This document shows positions 1-8,900 of a stretch of 64,000 nucleotides of DNA, in pieces; the stretch's first letter is position 1; the number at the start of each line of letters is the position of its first letter. Source of the DNA: Stenomitos frigidus ULC18 (GTDB lineage: Bacteria > Cyanobacteriota > Cyanobacteriia > Leptolyngbyales > Leptolyngbyaceae); NCBI RefSeq assembly GCF_003003795.1, contig NZ_PVWK01000084.1, positions 62,001 through 126,000 of the forward strand, in the 5' to 3' direction. The notes beneath the pieces are model-generated. The model saw nothing but the letters and a program-made list of their open reading frames with translations. It searched no databases and was not told the DNA's origin. The position numbers and the translations under genes are program-made.

Positions 1-251
1 CACTCATCATTGGTCTTGGCTTGCCCGTCGGCTTAGGGGCCTTAGCGGTGTTTGCCTTAGAGCGCATCGATCGCTCTAGCATCAGCACAGGCAGTTTATG
101 GGGTCTGGTGCTCTGTGTAGCGCTTGTATTTCTCTTGGAGAAGTGGCTGCTCTTCGGATCGCCTGGATTTAGCATGACTGTGCTGGCGCTGATTGCTGTC
201 GGCGTTTTTTGGAAGGGACGCCCCTACTGGCACTCATACAGACGGTGGTAA
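1..251 (+). CDS. C-terminal fragment of an integral membrane protein
   Basis: The reading frame is open from the first base (codons begin at base 3) to a stop at 249-251, so the gene starts upstream of the window. About 83 residues are visible. They form three hydrophobic stretches: a glycine-rich one at the edge, one around WGLVLCVALVFLLE, and one around MTVLALIAVGVFW. A short basic tail (WKGRPYWHSYRRW) follows and probably lies in the cytoplasm. I do not recognise the family from this piece. A TTG at 21 is a possible start but is more likely an internal Leu codon. It converges with the next gene, 4 bp away. Confidence 0.6.
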   Translation, partial: LIIGLGLPVGLGALAVFALERIDRSSISTGSLWGLVLCVALVFLLEKWLLFGSPGFSMTVLALIAVGVFWKGRPYWHSYRRW

Positions 252-255
252 TGTT

Positions 256-540
256 CTATGGTGGCGCTGGGTCTGAGGGATCGACTGCTGTCACGAGCCG
301 CTCTAAGACATCCGTCAGGCGATCGAGCCGTTGCAGCGATTCCTGTTGCGCTTCGGTGAGCGTTTGTACCGCATCACTGAGCGCAAAAACTTGGTACCCC
401 TGCTGCTGTACATGGCTTGCAAGCGCATCCAATCGTTGCGATAGGCAATCGACGGTTTCGGTCGTTGCAAGTACCGCTTCACCGATCTGTTGCACAATTA
501 ACTCTAATTCTGGGCGATTTTCAGCATCCACAGTCCGCAA
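256..540 (-). CDS. Small coiled-coil protein, function unknown
   Basis: This 94-residue protein starts at ATG 540. It has heptad-like spacing of Leu, Val and Ile through most of its length (for example LSQRLDALASHVQQQ and LQRLDRLTDVLERLV) and ends in a short Pro-rich tail. That points to an elongated dimeric helix with no enzymatic domain. There is no signal peptide or membrane segment. Such short proteins are common in filamentous cyanobacteria, and I cannot name a family. The long frame on the opposite strand has an unnatural Ser/Cys-rich composition and is taken as its shadow. Confidence 0.55.
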   Translation of the reverse strand: MRTVDAENRPELELIVQQIGEAVLATTETVDCLSQRLDALASHVQQQGYQVFALSDAVQTLTEAQQESLQRLDRLTDVLERLVTAVDPSDPAPP

Positions 541-700
541 ACCTTTAGTGCAAGCGAATAGCCATATTGTTATATCAGTTCAAAGAACGATCGTTGCAGA
601 CTGATCTTGGGTGAGGACGTGGTGTTGCCGTGCCCCTACAAGCGGTGTTACCTGCTCGCTTTAAGTTGTATTAGATTTTAGACCAGTTCGATCAGGTTGC

Positions 701-724
701 AACACCGTCACGTAGAACGGTGTT
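701..724. repeat. Inverted repeat 3' of the SpoIID-like gene
   Basis: AACACCGT at 701-708 and ACGGTGTT at 717-724 form a perfect 8-bp stem with an 8-nt loop. It lies just beyond the stop of the minus-strand SpoIID-like gene. No T-run follows on that strand, so it is at best a weak terminator or 3' stabilising hairpin. Confidence 0.4.
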
Positions 725-751
725 ACAGCAGAAAGCAACAGCAACAGCCGC

Positions 752-1972
752 TTACTTGACCTGAATCTTCGCCAGAGTTGTGTTCTGGTAGTATTGCAGC
801 AAAATTTGTTGATAGTTAGTACCACGTTGTGCAAGGTTATAAGCACCCCATTGGCTCAAGCCTAGCCCATGTCCAAAACCACGACCGCTCACCTGAAAGG
901 TCGTAGGTGCAGCTTGCGCTTTTTCTTTACTTGCTTCCAGCACAGGCTGAGGAACAATGCTGAAGAGTGTACTTCTCAGGTTCAGAGCGGTTTGAAGGGC
1001 CTCACCGCTGACGATCTTCTGACCTTTATCGCCCACCACTCGCATTGACTTGATCCGTCCGCATGCAGTTGTTTCCACAGCCTGAAACGAGATGATGTTA
1101 CCCACTCCAGGAATGCGCTTGCTTAAGGCAGTGCGGGAAAATTCTTCTCCCCACTGAGCCACGGGCGATACCTCTGGGAAGTTTTCTTTGACCGATCGCA
1201 GGTAAGGCACTGGACTTGACCACACATCCTCAGAATTTTCGGTACAGCCGCCAGCAGACGAGTGGAAGGCCGCCTCAATAATCTGACCACTGGAGACTAG
1301 CACTTGCTCAGCTGTCGCATTCACCGCCGTCTGTGTGCCCGTTGATTCATCCCGAATGCCTCTATAAACTTGTGATGCCGTTGTGTCTACCACATCATAA
1401 ATGCCGTTGGTCGCTCGTTGGCGATGATACAGCGCATAGGAACGCGCTGCGACTGCCTGTGCTTTCAAGGCTTCCTGGGGCCAGTTGCCGTTCATTTCGC
1501 CACCCAGAACGCTGTAGAGATATTGTTCTAGATCGACGTAGTTGACAGCGATGAGCCCGCTTTTGCCTGGGACAACGAGCGTACGACCACGATACCAGCG
1601 ATCGCCGATATATACGTAGCCGCCTTCCGTTGGCTCAACCCAAAGTTGGCTTGACTGCCAGCGATCGAGGCTAACGCTACCCTGTTTGGGCTGAGCGATA
1701 AAGGCATTCATTGGTGCAATTTCGCCCAAGGGTTGCCCGTTACTACCGCGTACGATCCCTTTCGTCGAACTGCCAATGGCGACCTGACTAACGCCGTTCT
1801 CAACCGCAACTCGTAATTCCAACGCTGCTTCGGCCGGACGACTAACGGCGCTTTCCATCACGGCAAAGGCTGCCATCCAGATAAAGAGTTCCAACCACCG
1901 ACTGCGTCCTTTCAAATGCTTTAGCGTTCTCAGCTGAGAGAACAGTAAAAAGGGGAAGCGTTCCAATGACAT
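752..1972 (-). CDS. SpoIID/LytB domain protein
   Basis: This protein of about 406 residues belongs to the SpoIID/LytB family. In Bacillus, SpoIID is a peptidoglycan lytic transglycosylase and LytB is an amidase enhancer. The N-terminus has a basic stretch and a hydrophobic segment (LFIWMAAFAVMESAV), consistent with export or membrane anchoring. Family hallmarks are visible: GRTLVVPGKSGL, the VNYVDLEQYLYSVLGGEM block, EALKAQAVAARSYAL, FHSSAGGCTENSEDVW and, near the C-terminus, GRGFGHGLGLSQWGA. I chose ATG 1972 because GAGGAG lies about 10 nt upstream; a GTG at 2002 is the longer alternative. A role in cell-wall remodelling is inferred from the family. Confidence 0.9.
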   Translation of the reverse strand: MSLERFPFLLFSQLRTLKHLKGRSRWLELFIWMAAFAVMESAVSRPAEAALELRVAVENGVSQVAIGSSTKGIVRGSNGQPLGEIAPMNAFIAQPKQGSVSLDRWQSSQLWVEPTEGGYVYIGDRWYRGRTLVVPGKSGLIAVNYVDLEQYLYSVLGGEMNGNWPQEALKAQAVAARSYALYHRQRATNGIYDVVDTTASQVYRGIRDESTGTQTAVNATAEQVLVSSGQIIEAAFHSSAGGCTENSEDVWSSPVPYLRSVKENFPEVSPVAQWGEEFSRTALSKRIPGVGNIISFQAVETTACGRIKSMRVVGDKGQKIVSGEALQTALNLRSTLFSIVPQPVLEASKEKAQAAPTTFQVSGRGFGHGLGLSQWGAYNLAQRGTNYQQILLQYYQNTTLAKIQVK

Positions 1973-2331
1973 TTTCAGAAGTCTCCTCACAGGTTCAAGC
2001 ACTTAAAAGCAGTCATCATAAAGTAGCCCTGATGCAAAGACGATCGCGCAATCCAAGATAGATTTAGCCAACGAGGCCTAATATACGTCAAATCGCTTTA
2101 GATAGAGTCAACCATTCTGAGGCAAATGTTCCCTCTTGACGCCAGATATACGGCTATTGAGAAAATGCTATGGGTCTCAACCCTTGCATCTTGTGTCTTC
2201 AACAGTTTGTAACGTTTATTAAACCAGATCCTTAAACCGAATTTGTCACTCATTCGTCTTTGTCAAACCCTTATGTCCTTCGCCTATGTCAGTATAGGTT
2301 CAGGAAGAAAATCCGTTTGGAACGCTAAGTT
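1973..2331. other. Intergenic region between divergent SpoIID-like gene and rnz
   Basis: These 359 bases separate two divergent genes and must hold both promoters. I see no convincing protein-coding frame, RNA gene or strong inverted repeat. The stretch just 5' of rnz is A/T-rich, but I could not assign a clear -10/-35 pair. Confidence 0.5.
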
Positions 2332-3285
2332 TTGCAGATTACATTCCTCGGAACCAGTTCTGGTGTGCCAACGCGATCGCGCAATGTTTCTAGCGTGGCG
2401 CTGCGCCTGCCCCAGCGCGCTGAATTTTGGCTGTTTGATTGTGGTGAAGGGACCCAACACCAGCTTCTACGCAGCGAGCTTAAAAGCAGCCAGTTGGCGC
2501 GCATTTTTGTCACCCACATGCATGGCGATCACATCTTTGGCTTGATGGGTCTGCTGGCAAGCTGCGGTTTGGCTGGCAATGTGCAGCGGATGGATATTTA
2601 CGGCCCACCGGATTTGGATGAGTATCTCAAAGCCTGTCGGCGCTACTCGCAAACGCATTTTTCGTACCCGATCAAAGTGCATACGGTACGTCCCGGTGTG
2701 ATTTACGAAGACAGCGAGTTTACGGTGAGCTGTGATCTGCTCAAACATCGTGTGCCTGCTTATGGCTACCGGATTGCTGAGCGCGATCGTCCTGGACATT
2801 TTGACGTGAAACGAGCTGCTGCCTTGGGCATTCCTTCGGGGCCGCTCTATGGCAAGCTGAAGCGTGGTGAGGTTGTTAGCCTACCCGATGGACGACGGGT
2901 AAATGGGGCTGACCTCTGTGGGCCTACAGAAATAGGACGCAAGCTAGCGTACTGTACGGATACGGTTTTTTGCGATACCTCGATCGCGCTGGCACAGGAT
3001 GCCGATGTCTTGATTCATGAAGCAACCTTTGCGCACCAGGATGCGGAACTGGCGTATCAACGTCTGCACTCCACCTCGACGATGGCAGCACAGGTGGCAC
3101 TGGCAGCACAGGTGAAGCGGTTGATTATGACGCATTTCAGCCCTCGCTATGCGCCTGGGAATGACATTGAGCTTAAAGATTTGCTGGCAGAAGCCCGGTC
3201 AATTTTCCCAAACACCGACATGGCTTCAGACTTTTGGACCTATGAGATTCCCCGGAGACAGTCACCTGAACTCGCGACTGTTTGA
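2332..3285 (+). CDS. rnz: Ribonuclease Z (tRNA 3' endonuclease)
   Basis: RNase Z cleaves tRNA precursors 3' of the discriminator base. The 317-residue length fits the short bacterial form. The metallo-beta-lactamase metal site HMHGDH is visible at about residues 63-68, preceded by [14 protein letters not shown]. Later metal ligands and family blocks include [37 protein letters not shown] and MTHFSPRY. The start is a TTG (TTGCAGATT), since the family begins [11 protein letters not shown]. No ATG fits, so this is a genuine non-ATG start. It is a single gene, divergent from the SpoIID-like gene. Confidence 0.96.
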   Translation: MQITFLGTSSGVPTRSRNVSSVALRLPQRAEFWLFDCGEGTQHQLLRSELKSSQLARIFVTHMHGDHIFGLMGLLASCGLAGNVQRMDIYGPPDLDEYLKACRRYSQTHFSYPIKVHTVRPGVIYEDSEFTVSCDLLKHRVPAYGYRIAERDRPGHFDVKRAAALGIPSGPLYGKLKRGEVVSLPDGRRVNGADLCGPTEIGRKLAYCTDTVFCDTSIALAQDADVLIHEATFAHQDAELAYQRLHSTSTMAAQVALAAQVKRLIMTHFSPRYAPGNDIELKDLLAEARSIFPNTDMASDFWTYEIPRRQSPELATV

Positions 3286-3332
3286 CGGAATAATTGCGAG
3301 CAGGCAACGTTGATCTACTACCCCTTTCTTGA

Positions 3333-3752
3333 CTAGCTGTTGGCTTGGCGGAGTCGATCGCGCACTTGTCCCATTCTGGCTTGGCTACTGATTGGGGCGC
3401 GTGGCTGAGGCAATTCAGTATTCGGCCATCCTGGCAAATCGATGCAAGGACATTCAAGGGCTGCAACGCCTTGAACCTTTACAGGTTTCGGCATCTCACA
3501 GCGAGAGCACGGATCAATCTCCCAGAGGGGGCTTAATAGTTCTGCGATCGTTTGCTGAGTACCTTCGAGATAGCAGTCGCCTGCATCTGCTGAACGAACT
3601 TGCTGCCAACAGTCCTCAAATTCCTGGCTGTAGCGATCGCCCTGAATGACTGAACGAGGCAACACGGCACTTTTACCACCATGAAGCAAAAGCCGTTTGC
3701 CTAACTGAAACCAATAGGCGAGATACTGCTTAACCTGTTGTTCTGATGCCAT
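3333..3752 (-). CDS. Conserved hypothetical protein with a CxxC pair
   Basis: The 139-residue soluble protein starts at ATG 3752. The N-terminal half is helical and aromatic (QVKQYLAYWFQLGKRLLL). The central part carries DPCSRCEMP, a CxxC pair, followed by a second Cys group (LECPCIDLPGWPNTELP), which together could bind a metal such as zinc. The tail is basic (MGQVRDRLRQANS). I do not recognise a named family. The composition and steady codon use support a real gene. It is convergent with rnz and lies between rnz and cobU. Confidence 0.65.
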   Translation of the reverse strand: MASEQQVKQYLAYWFQLGKRLLLHGGKSAVLPRSVIQGDRYSQEFEDCWQQVRSADAGDCYLEGTQQTIAELLSPLWEIDPCSRCEMPKPVKVQGVAALECPCIDLPGWPNTELPQPRAPISSQARMGQVRDRLRQANS

Positions 3753-3968
3753 AACGTAAAAGCAAAGGGCGCAAAGTGCCCTCCAATAGTTGAGTGAATT
3801 GCTCTACTCCCCTCATGGCGCTTCTGTCACTAACAGGTCTTCTGCCAAAGGTGGAATTTCAAAGGGATTTTGTCTGATGAGATTCTGTTTGATTGTTCCA
3901 TGCTAGTCTGCGCAGTCCTGCTTCTACTGACTGCAAATCTGTATCTATATTTAAGTTCTTGGCGATCG

Positions 3969-4000
3969 GGAGGGGGTAGGGAGTGGGGAGGAGGGGGAGC
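3969..4000. repeat. Heptamer-type STRR abutting the 3' end of cobU
   Basis: G-rich degenerate heptamers (GGGGGTAGGGAGTGGGGAG) run to the base next to the cobU stop codon (4001-4003 on the minus strand). This is the cyanobacterial short tandemly repeated repetitive (STRR) type. Confidence 0.7.
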
Positions 4001-4579
4001 TTAAAGCTCAAAATTTCTACGCTCTACGCTTGCTTTTTCTAGTGGCACGCCCAATGTGCTTAAGTTCAGGACGTGACCACCAGTCACTAGGTAAACGGGC
4101 TGCGCGATCGCGCCAATTTGGCGCGTTAGCATGCCGAGCCGATCGCGAAACAAGCGTCCCACTGGATAGGCAGGTACCACACCCCAGCCTGTTTCTTCTG
4201 CGACAAAAATGATGTCGCTGGTTGCGTGCTGGAGGCTTTCCAGCAGATTGTGCAGGGTTTTGCTCCAGGTGGCTTCGTCTTGCTCTAAGAGGTTCGCGAG
4301 CCAAGTGCCTAGGGAGTCCACCAAAAGACAGCTATTGGATGGGGCTGTTTGAATCGTTTCAGCTAGCGCGATCGGGACGGTTAGCGTTTGCCAGGTGGAG
4401 GGACGCCGCTGTTGATGTTGCTCAATGCGTTGCTGCCACTCGCGATCGCTTGTATCGATCTGAGCCGTCGCCACGTAAAGGACGGACTTACCGGAGCGCT
4501 TTGCTAGTGTTTCTGCCCATTCACTCTTGCCCGATCGGGCGGGTCCCGTTACCAGAATAAGCTGATGCTCAGAAACCAT
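4001..4579 (-). CDS. cobU: Adenosylcobinamide kinase / adenosylcobinamide-phosphate guanylyltransferase
   Basis: CobU performs two late steps of cobalamin nucleotide-loop assembly: phosphorylation of adenosylcobinamide, then transfer of GMP to it. The 192-residue length fits the family. The P-loop is GPARSGKSEWAE near residue 12. The region with the family's guanylylated histidine is IEQHQQRRPSTW. CLLVDSLGTWLANLL serves as the Walker B region, and FVAEETGWGVVPAYPVGR and FRDRLGMLTRQIGAIAQPVYLVTGG close the fold. It starts at ATG 4579. No other cob genes are nearby, as is usual in cyanobacteria where the pathway is scattered. Confidence 0.95.
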   Translation of the reverse strand: MVSEHQLILVTGPARSGKSEWAETLAKRSGKSVLYVATAQIDTSDREWQQRIEQHQQRRPSTWQTLTVPIALAETIQTAPSNSCLLVDSLGTWLANLLEQDEATWSKTLHNLLESLQHATSDIIFVAEETGWGVVPAYPVGRLFRDRLGMLTRQIGAIAQPVYLVTGGHVLNLSTLGVPLEKASVERRNFEL

Positions 4580-4757
4580 AGTGCTGCGTTGCCATGCTTA
4601 CTTCAAGTCTGGATCAGGTTCTAGTATCCATCTGTTCACGCATTGGCGTACTGTTTGCCAATTTAGGCAGGCAGCCCATGGAAGCGAGCGATCTCGCCTC
4701 TGCGTAAGCTGATGCAGGCTTAGGACTTGTTAAAAAATAACTGCATACTTTTGGCTT

Positions 4758-4818
4758 AGCTATCAGCTATCAGCTTTTCTCTAATGGCTGACCGCTGACC
4801 GCTGATGGCTGACCGCTA
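4758..4818. repeat. STRR-like short repeats
   Basis: Two families of short tandem units stand side by side: ATCAGCT repeated (GCTATCAGCTATCAGCT), then GCTGACCGCTGACCGCTGA-type units. They lie in a 739-base non-coding interval between cobU and hicA. Confidence 0.65.
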
Positions 4819-4884
4819 CAGTCCATGACGTTATCTCTTTACAGCCCCTTAAAGTCTACTTGAGGCAGCCTAATATCGAGTTGC

Positions 4885-5157
4885 GCCATGTTTGAACTGA
4901 GTCGAGCGATCGTTCCAGCCACTTGAGTTTGTTCCAGGTGCAGTTGAGTCCTAGTTGAGTTGGGTCGAGCGATCGTTGAGCATTATCAAGCTAGCTCTGG
5001 GTGAAGTCGAGTCACAGTTTTGCTCAGTCGAGCTAGCTCTGGGTGAAGTCGAGCCATGTTTTAGCTCAGTCAGGCTAGCTCTGAGCTAGGTCGAGTCATA
5101 CATTAGCTCAGTCGGGCTAGCTCTAAGCTGAGTTAAGCATGTTTAACGCTGAGTCAA
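4885..5157. repeat. 21-bp degenerate tandem array (array A)
   Basis: Thirteen consecutive units of exactly 21 bp start at 4885, 4906, 4927 and so on to 5137, without a single indel. Most end in GAGTCGA, CAGTCGA or a TTGA variant. Several begin GCGATCGTT (4906, 4969), overlapping the HIP1 core. From 4990 the units pair into a 42-bp higher-order repeat: GCTAGCTCTG recurs at 4990, 5032, 5074 and 5116. The array is not coding: at least one inspected frame has internal stops. Array B at 24110-24480 has the same period and a related GCGATCGTTCC core. Confidence 0.85.
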
Positions 5158-5318
5158 CCTGCTTACGGGGTGCCTTGAGCAGCACTTGGCTCCGCTTTGG
5201 CGCGTCTGTGACCCATTGCTTTGAATCGTTCGCCGAGTTAGTCGGCAACGCTCTTAAGCCCAAGGGCATGTTTGGCGGCTGTTTTCAAAAAAGTCGGGGA
5301 TCTGAAGGTCTAGCAGAT

Positions 5319-5501
5319 CTAAAAAGCCTTCGGTAAGCCTGCCTGCTTCAACACTGCATTGGCTGTATGGCGAGACTTGATGAAACCGTCTACAACAAAG
5401 CGGCGATCGGTAATGGGGCTGTACCAGATTTCATGATCTCCTTTGCCCTGGCGCTCAAAGGAGCAGCCTGCGTCTGCCAGTCGCTTCTTGAGTGCTGCCA
5501 T
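5319..5501 (-). CDS. hicA: HicA-family mRNA interferase toxin
   Basis: HicA toxins are small double-stranded-RNA-binding-fold RNases that cleave mRNA unless bound by HicB. The 60 residues include the hallmark GCSFERQGKGDHEIWYSP with the catalytic His in GKGDHEIW, then a basic VDGFIKSRHTANAVLKQAGL, matching the family's SGT..SILRQAGL region. It starts at ATG 5501, 29 bp after the hicB stop, in an antitoxin-first order. The product is slightly short at the N-terminus. The frame is open further upstream but offers no recognised start, so an unusual start remains possible. Confidence 0.85.
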   Translation of the reverse strand: MAALKKRLADAGCSFERQGKGDHEIWYSPITDRRFVVDGFIKSRHTANAVLKQAGLPKAF

Positions 5502-5530
5502 AGCGTTGCAGTCATAGGCGAAGCAGCCAT

Positions 5531-5776
5531 TTAGGAGGCCACCTGAATGAGTTCCTGCCGATGGCTGGTAAGTTGCACCGCGATCGCGCCTGCATAATCA
5601 GCAGCAATCACATGATTGAGCACCAGCAGATCGGGGATTAGATCCCGAAGCTTTCGGCTCAGCGCCTCAATGGTATCGGCTTCAGTGGCTAAGCCTGGCA
5701 CATCGTCGCTCGTTGCCACCCAAACCGAGGCATCGTTGTCCCAGACGGCATCGACCTGATAGACGATCGGTTCCAT
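5531..5776 (-). CDS. hicB: HicB-type antitoxin (DUF1902-like)
   Basis: This 81-residue partner of the downstream HicA has the partly degenerate RNase-H-like HicB fold: YQVDAVWDNDASVWVATSDDVPGLATEADTIEALSRKLRDL. The pattern of a strand, W/VA, DVPGL, then a helix fits DUF1902/HicB antitoxins. No DNA-binding domain is visible at the C-terminus. It starts at ATG 5776. The pair faces away from the WD40-TIR gene, with about 150 bp and an STRR between them. Confidence 0.8.
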   Translation of the reverse strand: MEPIVYQVDAVWDNDASVWVATSDDVPGLATEADTIEALSRKLRDLIPDLLVLNHVIAADYAGAIAVQLTSHRQELIQVAS

Positions 5777-5849
5777 GTTTGCCTCTCTTGAGCGTTAGCG
5801 TTAGCCTGCGCGATCGTACTCATCGCCTCTCCAGTGTAAAACATGACTC

Positions 5850-5884
5850 ACCCCCACTCCCCACTCCCCACTCCCTACTCCCTT
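5850..5884. repeat. Heptamer STRR (C-rich)
   Basis: CACTCCC/CCACTCC heptamers (CCCACTCCCCACTCCCTACT) fill the gap just upstream of the WD40-GTPase-TIR gene. The complementary G-rich form occurs at 3969, 9480 and 27649. Confidence 0.75.
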
Positions 5885-5927
5885 TCCTATAATCAAGTTG
5901 CGGCAACAAAAACTCCCTCCTCCCACC

Positions 5928-8900
5928 ATGCCCCCATCCGAATTCCTCCCCGACTTGCCCAACTACGACCCCGAACCTGCCGATGGCGTGCGCGTGGGTG
6001 AATCACCCGTACCCGGACTGACCCTACGACGGATTTTGCGGGGACATGAAGATGACATCGGTCGGATTGCCTGGTCACCCGATGGTTCACTGCTTGCCTC
6101 ACCTTCAGACGATACAACTATCCGCATTTGGGATGTCGCTAGCAGCAGAGCGTTACAAACATTGCAAGGGGATGGCGAAATTAACAGCGTAGCGTGGTCG
6201 CCTAATACTCAGCGCCTCGCCTCGGATAATTCTTCTGGTAATACAATCTGCTTGTGGAACGTGGCTAGCGGTAAGCCTTTACAAACTTTGAAAGGGCATA
6301 CCGACATAGTTTGGAGCGTGAAGTGGTCACCTGATGGTCAGCGTCTCGCTTCGGGTTCTCAAGATCAAACCATCTGCCTATGGGATACGGTTAGTGGCAA
6401 GAAACTACAAAGTTTACGAGGGCACACCAGCTGGATTCAAAGCGTAGCGTGGTCACCTGATGGTCAGCACCTCGCTTCGAGTTCTGGTGACGACACCATC
6501 CGCTTATGGGACGCGACCAGCGGCAAGCATTTACATACTCTGCAAGGGCATACTAACTCGGTTTACACTGTGGAATGGTTGCGAGATAGTCAGCGCCTCT
6601 TGTCGGCTTCGGCTGACAACACCATTCGCCTATGGGATGCAACCAGTGGTAAGACATTGCAAATGTTGGAGGTTCATTCAGGCTATGTTAGATGCATCGC
6701 TCTTTCCACTAATGATAAGTGGTTGGCTTCCAAGAGCAGTGATAATACCGTCCGTATATGGCGTTGTGACACCTGGGCATGCGTGGCGGTGATAAATGAA
6801 GCAAGTGACACCTACGATCCCAGTGTTGCCTTCCACCCCAGCCTTCCCTTGCTAGCAACACTGGGAGAAAAAGATTGTACGATTCGCATCTGGGAGTTAG
6901 ACGAGAGCCTTTTGCTCGGACAGGCGCAGAAAAGCGTCCACTATACAACCGCAAAAATTGTCCTGGTCGGGGATTCCGGTGTAGGCAAAACGGGTTTGGG
7001 CTATCGGCTCGCGCAAAACGAATTCAAGGAACACGCCTCCACCCACGGTCAGCAGTTCTGGGTGATTGATGAACTGGGCAAAACCCGCAAGGACGGCACG
7101 CAATGCGAAGCGGTGCTCTGGGATCTGGCAGGTCAGCATGTGTATCGCTCCATCCACTCCATCTTTTTAGACCATGTGAATGCCTCGCTGGTCTTGTTTG
7201 ACCCCAGCAACCGTCAAGATCCACTTAAAGGGGCAGAGTTCTGGCTGGAGCAGCTAAAAGGAAACGCTCAACTACCGCCCAGCGTGTTGGTCGGGGCACG
7301 GGTGGATCGCGGTGCGCCCGCCCTCTCCCAGCAAGACCTGGAGCAGTTTTGCCAGCGCTACGGCATCAGCGGTGGCTATATCAGCACCAGCGCCATGACG
7401 GGTGACGGGCTACCAGAACTGCTGGAGCGTCTCAAAGCTCAGATCCCCTGGGACGAGATGACCACTACCGTCACCACCGTCACCTTCAAGCGCATTAAAG
7501 ACTACGTGCTGGCACTCAAGGAACAGCCCGATCGCAAAAATGTACTGGTCAGTCCAGCAGAGTTGCGCGTCTTACTTGAGACCTCGCTTGAGACCTCGGA
7601 GGTTTCCGAAACCGACCAGGTCTGGACGTTCACTGATGCCGAGATGATGACCGCCGTGGGGCATCTGGAAAATCATGGCTATGTATCTATCCTGCGGAGT
7701 TCTGCGGGTGAGCAATCGATCTTGCTCAGGCCCGAATTGCTGGTGGGTCTGGCAGCGTCGATCGTGCTCCAGGCAGACAAACACCCCCGCGAACTGGGAG
7801 CCATCAATGAAGCGGAACTGCTAAAGGGCAACTATGCCTTTGATGAACTCAAGGGTCTGGAGCCAGCCGAACAGCAGCTTTTGCTGGATGCCGCCGTGCT
7901 GCGCTTTCTCGATCACAGCATTTGTTTCCGCGAAACCCTGGACACCGATACGCTGTTGATCTTTCCAGCACTCATCAAGCAAAAGCGCCCTCTGCAAGAC
8001 GATACTCCCTTCAGCGACGATATTTCCTACATCGTGCGCGGTCGGGTCGAAAACATCTACGCCACGCTGGTGGTCTTGCTCGGCTACACGCCCTCCTTTC
8101 TCCGCATCAATCACTGGCAAAACCAGGCGCAGTACGAAATGGACGCGGGGCAAATCTGCGGCTTTCGCATGCTGGCAGACCGTGAAGGCGAGATTGAACT
8201 GGTGCTCTACTACGGCGACCAGATGCCCACCAGCGGACGCACCGCGTTTCAAACCCTGTTTGAACAGTTCCTCTATCAACGCGAAGTCGAAGTCACCCGC
8301 TTTCCACCTGTTCTCTGTGAGAACCATCACCGCCTGGAGCGTACCACTGTCACCAAGCGCAGTCGGGAGGGCAAGACCTTTGCCTTCTGTGAGGAGTGCG
8401 GCAGCAAAGTGGATCTCCCAGCCGCGCAACCTGCTAGCATTGGCACCAGCGCCTCTAGCTGGCTGCAACGGGAAGAAGCGATCGCCCGCCTGCGGAATAC
8501 CTATGAAACCCACCTTTCCAATGTCAAAGGCTACCGTCGCCAATGGGCGGCTCCCCGCTGCCACCTCAGCTATGTGCCAGCCCAGGAAACCTGGGCTAAA
8601 ATCTTCCAGCATGATTTGCGGGATGCGGGCATTTATTTGGTGAGCGATGTGGCACAGGTTCAACCTGATGATTATGTCGTGGTGTTGGATACGCCTGCCT
8701 ATCAGCAAGCATGGCAACAATCTGCGGCAGCGCTGAAAGACGATCGCACCTTGATTCAGTCACGTTTAGTCAGCAAGAAGCGCCTGCTTTCCCTTGTCCT
8801 GGAAAGCAAAACCACATCAGCTTCCTCGCATGATTTGCGTGGGTGCAAACCTGGCGACTTTTGCAATCCCTCCCACTATCCTGTCAGCCTGTTTGATTTG

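Noticed and set aside
4885-5157. Possible CRISPR array
   Set aside because: The units are contiguous 21-mers without unique spacers, and no cas genes are near. The same applies to 24110-24480.
7821-8720. 299-codon frame antisense to the WD40-TIR gene
   Set aside because: The plus-strand frame encodes recognisable domains across the same bases, and the antisense product resembles no family.
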